This document shows, piece by piece, positions 1-8,327 of a DNA stretch of 33,117 nt. The first letter of the stretch is position 1. The number at the start of each line of letters is the position of its first letter. The position numbers and the translations under genes were made by a program. The notes beneath the pieces are model-generated. The model ran no database searches. It was not told the origin of the DNA and saw only the letters and a program-made list of their open reading frames with translations. The DNA comes from Chitinophagales bacterium (lineage in GTDB: Bacteria > Bacteroidota > Bacteroidia > Chitinophagales > Chitinophagaceae), in the NCBI GenBank assembly GCA_020636505.1, contig JACJXR010000012.1, positions 1 through 33,117 of the forward strand, given 5' to 3'.

Positions 1-50
1 CCAACCGACTATAGATACCCGTTTCATCAGTCTGATAACGAATAGGTTGT

Positions 51-383
51 ATGAAGTTTAAGCTGTTCTCTTTGATTTTAATATCCATGGTTTTTGCAGG
101 CTGTAGTTGCCAGCGATATACCAATGGTATTGTTGCCGATTTTGAGACAAAGATGGCTATCGAAGGGGCGCAGATATACAGCTTTGCTGCACTGGATGGT
201 AGGATTCGTGACGAACGGTATGTATATACAAATGATACCGGTTGGTTTGAAACCGCCTTTTACCTGAAGACGGTAGCCAAATGCGCTACACTGAAACTGA
301 CAATTAGCAAAGACGGTTATGAAACGATACGAGAGGTGGATATGCCTGTAGGGGATACTGTTTTTCTAAGGAAAATAAAATGA
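51..383 (+). CDS. Small lipoprotein with carboxypeptidase-regulatory-like beta-sandwich
   Basis: A 110-residue protein. It starts with a lipoprotein signal peptide: a Lys-flanked hydrophobic stretch followed by the lipobox FAGC, so Cys18 should be lipidated and the protein anchored in the cell envelope. The mature part resembles the carboxypeptidase regulatory-like (CarboxypepD_reg) fold: a DFETKMAIEGAQI strand pair, a TNDTGWF turn (the usual 'T-D-x-x-G-x-F' motif), and a C-terminal SKDGYE strand. Such domains are structural or carbohydrate-contacting and have no known catalytic role alone. A strong hairpin terminator follows at once, so the gene ends its own transcript. Only 50 bases precede it, so its promoter and upstream partner are not visible. 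The family assignment rests on motif pattern and is moderate. Confidence 0.7.
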   Translation: MKFKLFSLILISMVFAGCSCQRYTNGIVADFETKMAIEGAQIYSFAALDGRIRDERYVYTNDTGWFETAFYLKTVAKCATLKLTISKDGYETIREVDMPVGDTVFLRKIK

Positions 384-385
384 TG

Positions 386-413
386 AAAGCCTCGCATTTG
401 CGAGGCTTTTTTT
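386..413 (+). terminator. Rho-independent terminator after the first lipoprotein
   Basis: A near-perfect hairpin (AAAGCCTCGCA paired with TGCGAGGCTTT) is followed by a run of T. It starts only 3 bases after the stop codon of the 51-383 gene. Confidence 0.9.
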
Positions 414-437
414 GTTGTGTTTTATTTAGCTTTATGA

Positions 438-839
438 TTGTTGAATCGTCTACTAACCATATTCCTCATTGTTTATTATGCTTCGGGCTTGCTCTTGTTT
501 CCGTTGGGTGACATGTCGTACCTGCAAGATATGCCCCGTATGTACCGAGAATGCAATCATGAGGATCATGGTATTACAGTAGAGGATTTTGTTTTTGAGC
601 ATTTATTCACCGTTGGTGCTGTGATGGAAGTTTTGGAAGGCGACTTTGATGATAAAGAGCATCCGCATCAACCACAGTTTGAACACAATCCTGTGCAGTT
701 GCAGGTTGCATTGACACCCATGTTCGAGGTGTTGGACAAAAGTGATTTTTACCATGATATTCCTAATTACTCAATTCTAAATATCTCTACCATCCTTAAA
801 GGTTTTGGTCAAGAAGTGTATCGTCCTCCTGTTAGTTAA
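438..839 (+). CDS. Conserved small Bacteroidota protein of unknown function
   Basis: A 133-residue protein that starts with TTG; no in-frame ATG lies upstream because a stop sits just before (435-437). The N-terminus is hydrophobic (about residues 2-24, a signal or membrane segment) and runs into the motif FPLGDMSYLQDMPRMYRECN, then a His/Asp/Glu-rich middle (HEDHG, a DFVFEHLF segment, KEHPHQPQFEH). I recall similar proteins with 'FPLGDxSxLxDLPxMYxxC' in many Bacteroidota, often near heavy-metal efflux genes, but no such gene is visible here and no function is established. The PepSY-like lipoprotein follows after 51 bases without a terminator, so the two may share a transcript. The His-rich centre would suit metal contact, which is inference only. 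Confidence 0.7.
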   Translation: MLNRLLTIFLIVYYASGLLLFPLGDMSYLQDMPRMYRECNHEDHGITVEDFVFEHLFTVGAVMEVLEGDFDDKEHPHQPQFEHNPVQLQVALTPMFEVLDKSDFYHDIPNYSILNISTILKGFGQEVYRPPVS

Positions 840-890
840 GTGTTGTAACTAATTTTAAATCAATTTAATAACAAGCTTAACTTAACTAAA

Positions 891-1370
891 ATGAAATATT
901 TATTGGTTATTGCTGTTGGGGTATTGTTTGCAAGTTGCAACAATGCATCCGAACAGAGCAGTAATGAGCCTGCAAAAGAAAAAAGCGTGCAGGACAATCT
1001 AATGGAAATCTTTTCCAAAGAACATCCAAGTGCAACAGATGTTGAATGGGAGGTTGAAAAAGGAAGGTATGAAGTTGGATTTCAGGAAAATGGCCTACGA
1101 CATTCCATGGATTATGACCTTACGGGCGAATTTATCGAAGAAGAAGTAGAAATGTCTTATGATGATCTTCCGGATGCTGTAAAGGAGTATGTGAAAGATA
1201 AAGGCGATGTTAATGAGGTATGCAAAATTACTTCAGCAGATGGTAAGGTTGCATATGAAGTGGATATAGAAGGAGAGGATCTTCTTTTTGATTCTAAAGG
1301 AACCTACACAGGCTCACAAAAAGACGATGATACCGATGCTGCTGATAACGATGGTGAAAGCGATGCATAA
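891..1370 (+). CDS. PepSY-like lipoprotein
   Basis: A 159-residue protein. The signal peptide ends in the lipobox FASC, so Cys16 is the likely lipidation site. Two copies of a PepSY-like (DUF2874 type) unit are visible: 'FSKEHPSATDVEWEVEKGRYEVGF' to about residue 85, and 'DDLPDAVKEYVKDKG...EVCKITSADGKVAYEVDIEGEDLLFDSKG' to about residue 140. Each unit is a helix followed by strands, as in the BLIP-like fold. The last 20 residues are a low-complexity Asp/Glu tail. Family members are periplasmic or outer-membrane lipoproteins in Bacteroidota with no settled role. The gene follows the 133-residue protein and ends at a bidirectional terminator shared with pth. Confidence 0.82.
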   Translation: MKYLLVIAVGVLFASCNNASEQSSNEPAKEKSVQDNLMEIFSKEHPSATDVEWEVEKGRYEVGFQENGLRHSMDYDLTGEFIEEEVEMSYDDLPDAVKEYVKDKGDVNEVCKITSADGKVAYEVDIEGEDLLFDSKGTYTGSQKDDDTDAADNDGESDA

Positions 1371-1389
1371 AATGCATATAGTATAAAGA

Positions 1390-1417
1390 AAAGGGGCGGA
1401 TTTCCGCCCTTTTTTAT
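1390..1417 (+). terminator. Bidirectional terminator between the PepSY lipoprotein and pth
   Basis: The stem GGGCGGA/TCCGCCC is extended by A-T pairs, with an A-run on the left and a T-run on the right. It can therefore end both the + strand lipoprotein transcript and the - strand pth transcript. It overlaps the last few bases of pth. Confidence 0.88.
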
Positions 1418-1974
1418 TCGTTGTAATTGTTCATTGTACGCTGAATTCCTTGAAACACAAAGCTTTCTATCATTTCGACGGCTTTGGGTATTTTCTCCTT
1501 CAAAATGGGCATTTCATCAGCATTCCACTTGCCCAAAACGTGCTCCACTTGTCTGCCTTTCGGAAAGTCATTGCCCACACCGAAGCGCAATCTGGGGTAT
1601 TTCGCGGTTTGCAGCACATCCTGTATGCTTTTCAAGCCATTATGTCCACCGTCGCTTCCCGAACCTTTCATCCGAACTGTCCCTAAGGGTAGGGCTATTT
1701 CATCTACTAATACCAAAACGTTCTCAATAGGAGTCTTTTCCTTGTCCATCCAGTATTTCACGGCTTTTCCACTAAGGTTCATATATGTAGTTGGTTTTAT
1801 CACCACTATGGTTCTTCCTTTGTATTTGAATTGAGCCATATCGGCGAGTCTGTCTGGGGCGAATTTACCCTCATATTTCATGGTCAAGACATCGGCTATG
1901 TCAAACCCAATATTATGTCTTGTTCCGTCATATTCCGAGCCTATGTTTCCCAGCCCTACAATTAAAAATTTCAT
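1414..1974 (-). CDS. pth: Peptidyl-tRNA hydrolase
   Basis: A 186-residue protein of normal length for bacterial Pth, the cytosolic enzyme that hydrolyses the ester bond of peptidyl-tRNAs dropped from stalled ribosomes. All key residues are readable: Asn10 in IVGLGN, catalytic His20 in TRHNIGF, Asn66 in TTYMNLSG, Asp91 in VLVDEIALPLG, and Asn112 in GGHNGLKSI. The ATG start matches the usual N-terminus (MKFLIVGLGNIG). It stands alone on this strand and converges with the PepSY lipoprotein. Its start is divergent from the PKD-protein gene across 198 AT-rich bases. Confidence 0.97.
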   Translation of the reverse strand: MKFLIVGLGNIGSEYDGTRHNIGFDIADVLTMKYEGKFAPDRLADMAQFKYKGRTIVVIKPTTYMNLSGKAVKYWMDKEKTPIENVLVLVDEIALPLGTVRMKGSGSDGGHNGLKSIQDVLQTAKYPRLRFGVGNDFPKGRQVEHVLGKWNADEMPILKEKIPKAVEMIESFVFQGIQRTMNNYNE

Positions 1975-2172
1975 ATATATAAAGTGCTCCTGTAACTACA
2001 AGTAAATAAATATGGACTATTTGTTAATACATAACAATGTTTAAAAATATTTATTTTAAAAACCCAACTAAATTAATTAATTTTTCGTCCTATTTTAGGA
2101 GCAATATTTATTATTTTAGAGCCGTCTGTAATTTAAGATAGCTTTATTAGAAACAAGTAAAATTTATCCATA

Positions 2173-4545
2173 ATGCGAAAGGTCTTATACTTTCTCACAG
2201 CTTTATTAACGTTCACATCATTGAATGGCTTTGCACAGACTTACAACTGCCTTAGTGCCACAAGTGGTACACAGGTGGTAGCAGGTGTTTCTATTGATGT
2301 ATTGAGATCCACTCCTTTGCCAAATGCTAATACCACTTGTGGTGTCGGGCCTTATCAGATAGGTAAAAACTATTCTGATTGGTATCAGTACAACTTTAAT
2401 ACTCCTGTAACTCATGTTAGGTTGCAATTCATTCGTATACATGATGATGATACCATTCGTGTGTATATCAATGGTTCTCCGTATGATTTGAACAATGCGA
2501 CTCAGAGTGCATTTGCCGGTAATGGTACTTGCGGACAAACCTCAGGTTTTATTACATTGACTCCTTCAGGAGAGCTTACATCTACAGGGCATCAAACCGG
2601 TAGTGGGCAAGGTATCGCATACGATATATCTCTTACTCCAAATTTGATTGACAGCTGTAGAGTTGAGCATATCAGGCATGCGGATAACAACATCGCAAGT
2701 GATGTTTATTACAACTTCTGTTTTGCCGATGACTCTTGTTCTCTTGGCTTCAAGGGTGTTGTACCTCCTACATTGTGTAGCGGTAGAGATGCCCAGTTGG
2801 ACGCAACGCAATTCCCTAATACCACTTATTCTTGGGCTAAGATCGCAGGTGGAGGTCTACCTCCAAACTGGTCGCCAAGTGCCAATGTAAGGAACCCTGT
2901 ATTGTTGAATGTAAACCCGGCACATGCAGGTACATATAGAGTAACAGCTACAAGAGGAGTTTGTGTATATACTTTTGATACCACATTGAACGTTGACTTC
3001 TCACCGAATGTGGGGCCTGTAACTCAGAAAGGGCCTGTATGTCCGGGTGCGGCAGATACATTGGAAGTGTTGCAAGTAAACCTACCACAGGGTGGTTCTG
3101 TATATATTTACGATTCATTCGGTATTGCGATAGACTCTTTCGACCAAGGACGTATCGACTACATTTTCCCATCTGTACAAGCCAGCGACAAACATCCATA
3201 CTATGTTTATGCTGTGACTACAGGTGGTTGTGTATCCGATACTGTGAAATTTGACTTCAAGGTTAACCCTGACGTATATGCCAGCTTCACATACGGCTTA
3301 AAAGACGGTTGTTTGGAAGATACAGTAGTATTCACCAACACCTCGACCGGCGATAGTCTTGTTAGCTCATGGGCTTGGCGATTTGGAGATGGTAGTTCGG
3401 CCGGTATAGAAAGCCCTACTCACTATTATCAAGTACCAAAACCGGATACGACATTGCGTAAGTACAGTGTTAGGTTAATCGTTGGTAATGGCCTTTGTTT
3501 CGATACTTTAGTGAGTGATGTGGATATAAATCACCCTCTTTATGTCAACTTCGATATAGATAAAGACAGTATTTGTCAAGGTGATAGCATCACATTTACC
3601 AACAACTCGTTCGGTAAACCGGGTACTGTGCCTAAATGGTTCTGGAGATTGGGTGACGGTACTACCGATACCGTATACAACTTAGGTCACTGGTATTACA
3701 ATTATGCTGTTTATCAGCCTACCTTGTATATCACCGATTTCCGCGGTTGTGTGGATAGCTTTAAGCGAACTATTACTGTAGACTCTGCAGGTGGTATATT
3801 CTTCGTTGCTTCAGACTCTGTAATATGTGCAGGAGAAGAAATCGTCTTTACAGGTGACTATTCGGCTGCAGGTTTCAACAGTGTTGCTTGGGACTTTGGT
3901 GATAATATTACAATTCCTTTGGAAACAAAAGTCAAACACTCTTACTTGTTACCGGGTACATATGACGTAGCATTCAGTGCGGATTACAGAGTTTGTCCGG
4001 ACACCAACTTTGTGAGACCGATAGTAGTGAAACCATATCCGAGGGTATATATTGGAGAAGATACCGCGATCTGTCCGAATGGTGATGCAATACACCTTCA
4101 GGCCAGCGTGACAAACGTATTGGGTACTGTCAATTATTCTTGGAATACTCCAACTAAAGATATCACTTCAGGAATCTATGTACGTCATCCGGGTATGTTC
4201 GCAGTAACTGCCGAAGCAGATGGTTGTACTGCATCCGATACGGTTGTAGTTAGAAAGAACTGTTACATAAACATACCTAACGTGTTCACGCCAAACGGTG
4301 ATGGTAACGGAGATTACTTCTTACCACGTCAGATACTTGCTCGTTCTGTTACAAGCTTCGAAATGGAGATATACAACCGTTGGGGTGAGAAAGTGTTCGA
4401 AACCAAGGCAATTGATGGCCGTGGTTGGGACGGTAACTTAGGTGGTACTGCACAACCGACCGGAGTTTATGTCTACTTGATCAAAGTTCAATTCGAAAAT
4501 GGTATTACCGAGCGTTATCAAGGTAACGTGACGCTACTACGATAA
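2173..4545 (+). CDS. Secreted PKD-domain protein with CHU_C (T9SS type B) C-terminus
   Basis: A 790-residue exported protein. Residues 1-22 form a Sec signal peptide ending at FAQ. After a Cys-containing N-terminal region (about 23-200) and an Ig-like stretch (about 200-360) come three PKD-like units starting near residues 367, 457 and 542. Each has the core 'W-x-F/L-G-D' (AWRFGDGSS, FWRLGDGTT, AWDFGDNIT) followed by a Y-x-x-P/Y strand. The C-terminus (from about residue 701) is the gliding-motility-associated CHU_C module: NVFTPNGDGNGDYF, the YNRWGEKVFE core, GWDGNLGG, PTGVYVY, and a final GNVTLLR. In this phylum that module directs type IX export and surface attachment, often with SprF-type partners. 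The gene is monocistronic with its own terminator. The role is probably adhesive or structural; the ligand is unknown. Confidence 0.93.
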   Translation: MRKVLYFLTALLTFTSLNGFAQTYNCLSATSGTQVVAGVSIDVLRSTPLPNANTTCGVGPYQIGKNYSDWYQYNFNTPVTHVRLQFIRIHDDDTIRVYINGSPYDLNNATQSAFAGNGTCGQTSGFITLTPSGELTSTGHQTGSGQGIAYDISLTPNLIDSCRVEHIRHADNNIASDVYYNFCFADDSCSLGFKGVVPPTLCSGRDAQLDATQFPNTTYSWAKIAGGGLPPNWSPSANVRNPVLLNVNPAHAGTYRVTATRGVCVYTFDTTLNVDFSPNVGPVTQKGPVCPGAADTLEVLQVNLPQGGSVYIYDSFGIAIDSFDQGRIDYIFPSVQASDKHPYYVYAVTTGGCVSDTVKFDFKVNPDVYASFTYGLKDGCLEDTVVFTNTSTGDSLVSSWAWRFGDGSSAGIESPTHYYQVPKPDTTLRKYSVRLIVGNGLCFDTLVSDVDINHPLYVNFDIDKDSICQGDSITFTNNSFGKPGTVPKWFWRLGDGTTDTVYNLGHWYYNYAVYQPTLYITDFRGCVDSFKRTITVDSAGGIFFVASDSVICAGEEIVFTGDYSAAGFNSVAWDFGDNITIPLETKVKHSYLLPGTYDVAFSADYRVCPDTNFVRPIVVKPYPRVYIGEDTAICPNGDAIHLQASVTNVLGTVNYSWNTPTKDITSGIYVRHPGMFAVTAEADGCTASDTVVVRKNCYINIPNVFTPNGDGNGDYFLPRQILARSVTSFEMEIYNRWGEKVFETKAIDGRGWDGNLGGTAQPTGVYVYLIKVQFENGITERYQGNVTLLR

Positions 4546-4572
4546 TATCAAACCGAGGACAAACAATATAAA

Positions 4573-4603
4573 GAACGGCGGCCATTGGCCGCCGTTCCCT
4601 TTT
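4573..4603. terminator. Terminator between convergent PKD-protein and DUF4920 genes
   Basis: A long GC-rich hairpin (GAACGGCGGCC paired with GGCCGCCGTTC) with a CCCTTTT tail on the + strand and a CTTTATATT tail on the - strand. It serves the + strand PKD gene and probably the - strand DUF4920 gene. Confidence 0.9.
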
Positions 4604-4625
4604 ATAATACAATAAGGAAATGAAA

Positions 4626-5132
4626 TTAGAATTTCACTATAATACCTTCTGCTTCTATTCTTAATTCTTCTTTAGGCTCAGTAACAGCAGCTATTTCTTC
4701 TTCGCTCGCTCCTGCATCTTCCAAATAGTGTTGTAGTTCGTCAACAGGAGTTACCTCACGAGTGGCTTTGCCTTTTACAACAGCGGTTTTGCCGGCACAA
4801 TCTTTAGGTACAAAAAAGTCATGACCTTTTAGCTTAACAAAAATGTCTTCGCCTGAGTCGTTTTTCAGTTTTACCCAACAACCCATCTTTTGGCATACTT
4901 CAGACAGCTCACCTGTTACAACAACGTTGTCAAGAGAGTCATTACCTTGCATATTTGTGTTGAACTCATCAACTGTTATTGCTCCATCCGGACTAAATGC
5001 CGCACCATATGTGGAGTCTGATGTGCTTGCCACTTCTTCTGTGGTGGCAGTTTCTTCATTGTTACCTGTATCTGAGTTGCACGAATACAGGAATATTCCT
5101 GATGCAACAAACAGGAGTTGGAACTTTTTCAT
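4626..5132 (-). CDS. DUF4920 lipoprotein
   Basis: A 168-residue protein. The signal peptide ends in a lipobox-like YSC, so Cys18 is probably lipidated, followed by a Thr/Glu/Ser-rich linker (about 19-45). From about residue 46 it fits DUF4920, with an OB-like beta-barrel core: VVVTGELSEVCQKMGCWVKL, DIFVKLKGHDFFVPKD, AGKTAVVKGKATRE. The two Cys in 'EVCQKMGCW' plus a Cys in KDCAGK are conserved in the family and look like a redox or metal site; the function is not established. It lies 14 bases downstream of hldD and is the last gene of a three-gene minus-strand unit. Confidence 0.88.
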   Translation of the reverse strand: MKKFQLLFVASGIFLYSCNSDTGNNEETATTEEVASTSDSTYGAAFSPDGAITVDEFNTNMQGNDSLDNVVVTGELSEVCQKMGCWVKLKNDSGEDIFVKLKGHDFFVPKDCAGKTAVVKGKATREVTPVDELQHYLEDAGASEEEIAAVTEPKEELRIEAEGIIVKF

Positions 5133-5146
5133 AGATGTATTTTTAT

Positions 5147-6127
5147 TTAAAAGTATAAACCTTTTTCAAGATAGTTGGTCACATAGTCTGATACTCCTTC
5201 TTCCAAAGAAGATATATGTGAGGTATATCCCGCGTTTGTCAGCTTATTCATATCGGCTTCGGTGAAGTACTGATATTTGTCGCGTATGTCTTCGGGAGTA
5301 TCTATGTATTCTATTTGTACAGGAATGTCAAGGCTGTGGAATATGGCCTTAACGAGGTCGTTGAATGTGCGAGCTTTTCCTGTGCCTATATTGTAAAGCC
5401 CGTTTTTAGGTTGATTGTTCATCAGCCAAGTACACATTTCTGCAACGTCTTTTACGTAGATGAAATCACGTTGTTGCTCTCCGTCTTTGTATTCAGGAAT
5501 GTGTGAGCGAAATAGTTTTACACCACCATTCTTCTTTATCTGATAATAGGCGTGAAATATTACCGATGCCATACGAGCCTTGTGATACTCATTTGGTCCG
5601 TATACGTTGAAGAACTTTACACCTGCCCAAAAGGGTGGAGTGTCTGTTTGTGTCAACGCCCATTCATCGAAATCGTTCTTAGACTGTCCGTATGCGTTTA
5701 GTGGTTGTAGCTTTGAGACAATATCATGATCGTCTTTGTAGCCATGCTCACCATCACCATATGTGGCCGCTGATGATGCATAAACCAATGGGATATTGTT
5801 TTGGGTACACATCTCCCATATGACAATGGAATAGTCCAGATTGAGCACCTTATGCACTGCATAGTTCAACTCAGTGGTGTCTGTTCTGGCACCAAGATGA
5901 AACATATGTTGTATACCCCATGGATTATCAATTGCAGAGGACAGAAAAGCATTTCGGTCTACCTGTTCGATATACTTTTTGCCTTCAAGGTTTAGAGCCT
6001 TGTCTTTTCTGGAGAAGTCGTCAACAAGTATCAGTTTTTCAAAACTGAGCTTGTTCAAATATCCGGTCAGATAACTGCCAATGAAACCTGCCGCTCCTGT
6101 AATGGCTATTACGTCGGTGGTTTGCAT
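5147..6127 (-). CDS. hldD: ADP-L-glycero-D-manno-heptose 6-epimerase
   Basis: A 326-residue short-chain dehydrogenase/epimerase. It interconverts ADP-D-glycero- and ADP-L-glycero-manno-heptose, the last step in making the heptose used in the LPS inner core. The NADP site is GAAGFIG (residues 11-17), the SSAATYG motif carries the catalytic Ser/Thr region, and Tyr146/Lys150 form the YxxxK pair in NAYGQSK. Length and the sequences GEHGYKD and KFFNVYGPNEYHK agree with RfaD/HldD rather than GalE. It is flanked by the His-rich membrane protein (18 bases upstream) and DUF4920 (14 bases downstream), so all three are likely co-transcribed. The other heptose genes (gmhA, hldE, gmhB) are not in this window. 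Confidence 0.93.
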   Translation of the reverse strand: MQTTDVIAITGAAGFIGSYLTGYLNKLSFEKLILVDDFSRKDKALNLEGKKYIEQVDRNAFLSSAIDNPWGIQHMFHLGARTDTTELNYAVHKVLNLDYSIVIWEMCTQNNIPLVYASSAATYGDGEHGYKDDHDIVSKLQPLNAYGQSKNDFDEWALTQTDTPPFWAGVKFFNVYGPNEYHKARMASVIFHAYYQIKKNGGVKLFRSHIPEYKDGEQQRDFIYVKDVAEMCTWLMNNQPKNGLYNIGTGKARTFNDLVKAIFHSLDIPVQIEYIDTPEDIRDKYQYFTEADMNKLTNAGYTSHISSLEEGVSDYVTNYLEKGLYF

Positions 6128-6145
6128 TCAAATAGTATTTACTTA

Positions 6146-6400
6146 TTAATGGTGCGCCTCTTCGTGATTAGCTTCTTCATGATGCTCTTGGTCGGCATGA
6201 CCACCGTCACCATGATTTTCATCAGTTGCATGCATTTCAGTACCATGACCTTCGTCATGACCACCTTCATCGTGACTCATTACACTGACAAAATTCACTG
6301 CAGCGATAAATACACCTGCCAGAATGAACATGAACCAATAAGAAGACCTTGAAGGGGTCTTTGTATTATTTTCGTTGGAATGGCCTGTATTATGTCCCAT
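6146..6400 (-). CDS. Small His-rich single-pass membrane protein
   Basis: An 84-residue protein in three parts: a short polar head (residues 1-20, MGHNTGHSNENN...), one hydrophobic membrane segment (about 21-43, FMFILAGVFIAAVNFV), and a tail of about 40 residues in which nearly every third residue is His, mixed with Glu, Asp and Gly. The tail should bind divalent metal and lie outside the inner membrane or in the periplasm; topology is inferred. I do not recognise a named family. It begins the hldD transcript and has a perfect -7 box (TAGATTTG) about 22 bases upstream of its ATG. The His codons repeat enough to make the DNA low-complexity, but the reading frame is clean. Confidence 0.75.
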   Translation of the reverse strand: MGHNTGHSNENNTKTPSRSSYWFMFILAGVFIAAVNFVSVMSHDEGGHDEGHGTEMHATDENHGDGGHADQEHHEEANHEEAHH

Positions 6401-6422
6401 TGATTATTTGATTATTATAGCG

Positions 6423-6430
6423 CAAATCTA
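6423..6430 (-). promoter_or_regulatory. Candidate -7 box of the His-rich/hldD/DUF4920 unit
   Basis: On the - strand this reads TAGATTTG, a full match to TAnnTTTG, placed 22 bases before the start codon of the 84-residue protein. No good TTTG is seen 19-21 bases further upstream. Confidence 0.45.
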
Positions 6431-6473
6431 ATAGATTAGGCTGATTTATCTATGCTTCGATTGTTGATTCTAC

Positions 6474-7001
6474 TTACTTTTTGGCTGCAGGTGGCTCCAT
6501 AACATGTCCACAGCTGGCACAAGTCCTCTTTTTCTCGTCTGAGTAGAAGCGATCCATTATCGGTGGCAGTTGTTGTACGATGTCTGTAAGCTTGAAGTAT
6601 TCGTCATACAACTTAGCATTACACTCTTCGCAGAACCACATGAATCCATCATCTTCTTTGGCCTCACGTACCTTTTCAACCACAAGACCTACGGAACCTT
6701 CTGTACGTTGTGGAGAGTGGGGTACTCTGGCAGGTAGTAGGAACATATCTCCCTCTTTTATAGGGATGTCCACGATTTTGCCATCTTCCACTATACGTAC
6801 CACAATATCTCCTTGCAGTTGGTAGAACAGCTCTTCGCTCTCATTGTAATGAAAGTCTTTGCGGCTGTTTGGGCCACCTACAATCATTACAATAAAGTCG
6901 CCTGCTTCTTTATATACACACTGATTGCCGACAGGTGGTTTTAGCAAATGACGATTTTCTTCTATCCAATTGTTTAAGTTGAAAGGACGTTGTATAGCCA
7001 T
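6474..7001 (-). CDS. nbaC: 3-hydroxyanthranilate 3,4-dioxygenase
   Basis: A 175-residue cupin that opens the ring of 3-hydroxyanthranilate, the step before quinolinate in the kynurenine route to NAD. The ferrous-iron ligands are readable at the canonical positions: His51 and Glu57 (DFHYNESEE) and His95 (ARVPHSPQ). Substrate-side arginines (R47, R99) are also present. A rubredoxin-like metal site sits in the C-terminal part: Cys124/Cys127 (FCEEC) and Cys161/Cys164 (CASC), typical of the bacterial form. The gene lies 11 bases after the CNNM-type gene in a gmk-led unit. Other kynurenine-pathway genes are outside the window. The symbol haaO is used for the same enzyme. Confidence 0.96.
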   Translation of the reverse strand: MAIQRPFNLNNWIEENRHLLKPPVGNQCVYKEAGDFIVMIVGGPNSRKDFHYNESEELFYQLQGDIVVRIVEDGKIVDIPIKEGDMFLLPARVPHSPQRTEGSVGLVVEKVREAKEDDGFMWFCEECNAKLYDEYFKLTDIVQQLPPIMDRFYSDEKKRTCASCGHVMEPPAAKK

Positions 7002-7012
7002 AACTCAATGTT

Positions 7013-8278
7013 TTATTTCAATAGTTTCATTTTTACTGTTTCGATCCTTGTGTCGCTTACCAGCAAAATATCAAACTCGTAATTATCGATAATGATTCTT
7101 TCTTTTAGCTTCGGTATGGTTTCGTGGTTGGCGATGATATATCCTGAAAGTGTCTCAGATTCATCGTCAGGTAGATTGAAGTCGTATTTCTCGTTCAGGT
7201 AATCTATCTCAAGTCTGCCTGAGAATATGTATTCGTTCCCCGCTATTTGCTTTTCCACGTATTCAGGTGTGTCAAACTCATCGTTGATGTCTCCGAATAT
7301 TTCCTCAAGTACATCCTCCATGGTTACAATGCCTGCAGTACCTCCAAATTCGTCTACAACCCAAGCTATGCTCTTTCGCTCCTTTGTAAAACGGTTCATC
7401 AGGTCGACGGCACTCATTGTTTCCGGTACTGCAGCAATGGTATGCAAAATGTCGCTGATGGTTTGTGGACGCCTGTTAAGGTCCAAGTGGTGTATATAAC
7501 CCACTATGTTGTCAATGTTGTCTTTATAGACTATTATTTTGGATAGTTTGGTATCAATGAATCGCTGTCTTACATCGGGAATGGACATGCCAATTTCCAC
7601 AGCTTCCACCTCGTTTCTTGGTACCATGCACTTCCTTATCTTAACATTTACCAAGTAAAGTGCGTTTTCAAACAACTCTGTATTCAGCTCTCCACTGTCG
7701 GTTTCATGCCCATGCATGGTCTGCTTTACAAAGTGCTCCAAATCCACACGGCTGAAAATCGGTTTCTTTTCGTTCATGCGTACATTAAAGAGGTACTTCA
7801 GTATAAACTCTGACAATGCCACGAATATCTTGGCTATGGGGTAGAGTATATAATAAAGCAGCAGCATCGGTATGGCGAAGAACGATAATAGTTGCTCGGC
7901 TTTGGAGCGGAATATGGCTTTAGGTACAAACTCCGCAAGGAATAAGATAACCGTTGTGGCTATCAAGGTATCCAATAGTAAATGAACATACTCCGAATTG
8001 AGAGGTGGCGGAAGCATGTTCAGCAACGGATAGGTAAGTTTGGTCATTAACAAACCATAGATGACCAGCATGATATTTACACCTACCAAACTTGCACCGA
8101 TGAACTCGGCAGGGTTGTCCATGAAACGGGCCAGTATACGACCGGTCATGTTGCCCTGTTTTTTGCGAAGCTCTACGTTAAGCTTGTTGACGGAAATAAA
8201 AGCTATTTCTATACCGGCAAAGAATCCGATAAAGAGTATACATACTAATAAGTATAACAGCAGGTTGGAAATGTCCAT
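7013..8278 (-). CDS. CNNM/CorC-type membrane protein (hemolysin family)
   Basis: A 421-residue protein starting at ATG 8278; a TTG three codons earlier is possible but weaker. The order is: a DUF21/CNNM transmembrane domain (about 1-180, four hydrophobic segments with FFAGIEIAFISVNKLNVELRKKQG and EFVPKAIFRSKAEQ), a paired CBS module (about 200-330, including IVGYIHHLDLNRR and VVDEFGGTAGIVTMEDVLEEIFGDINDEFD), and a C-terminal CorC_HlyC domain (about 345-421, IFSGRLEIDYLNEKYDFNLPDDESETLSGYI). The family exports Mg2+/Co2+ or modulates such transport; 'hemolysin' is a historical label. GldE of gliding bacteria is a relative, but nothing here singles it out. It lies between gmk (49 bases upstream) and the dioxygenase. 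Confidence 0.9.
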   Translation of the reverse strand: MDISNLLLYLLVCILFIGFFAGIEIAFISVNKLNVELRKKQGNMTGRILARFMDNPAEFIGASLVGVNIMLVIYGLLMTKLTYPLLNMLPPPLNSEYVHLLLDTLIATTVILFLAEFVPKAIFRSKAEQLLSFFAIPMLLLYYILYPIAKIFVALSEFILKYLFNVRMNEKKPIFSRVDLEHFVKQTMHGHETDSGELNTELFENALYLVNVKIRKCMVPRNEVEAVEIGMSIPDVRQRFIDTKLSKIIVYKDNIDNIVGYIHHLDLNRRPQTISDILHTIAAVPETMSAVDLMNRFTKERKSIAWVVDEFGGTAGIVTMEDVLEEIFGDINDEFDTPEYVEKQIAGNEYIFSGRLEIDYLNEKYDFNLPDDESETLSGYIIANHETIPKLKERIIIDNYEFDILLVSDTRIETVKMKLLK

Positions 8279-8327
8279 ATACTTCAATAAAGATAGCGAA
8301 ATGTAGGATTATTTGCAGTAGTGTGGG

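Noticed and set aside
7013..8278. Identification of the CNNM-type protein as gliding protein GldE
   Set aside because: The domain order is shared, but no other gld gene is nearby and the sequence has no feature that singles out GldE from general CNNM/CorC proteins.
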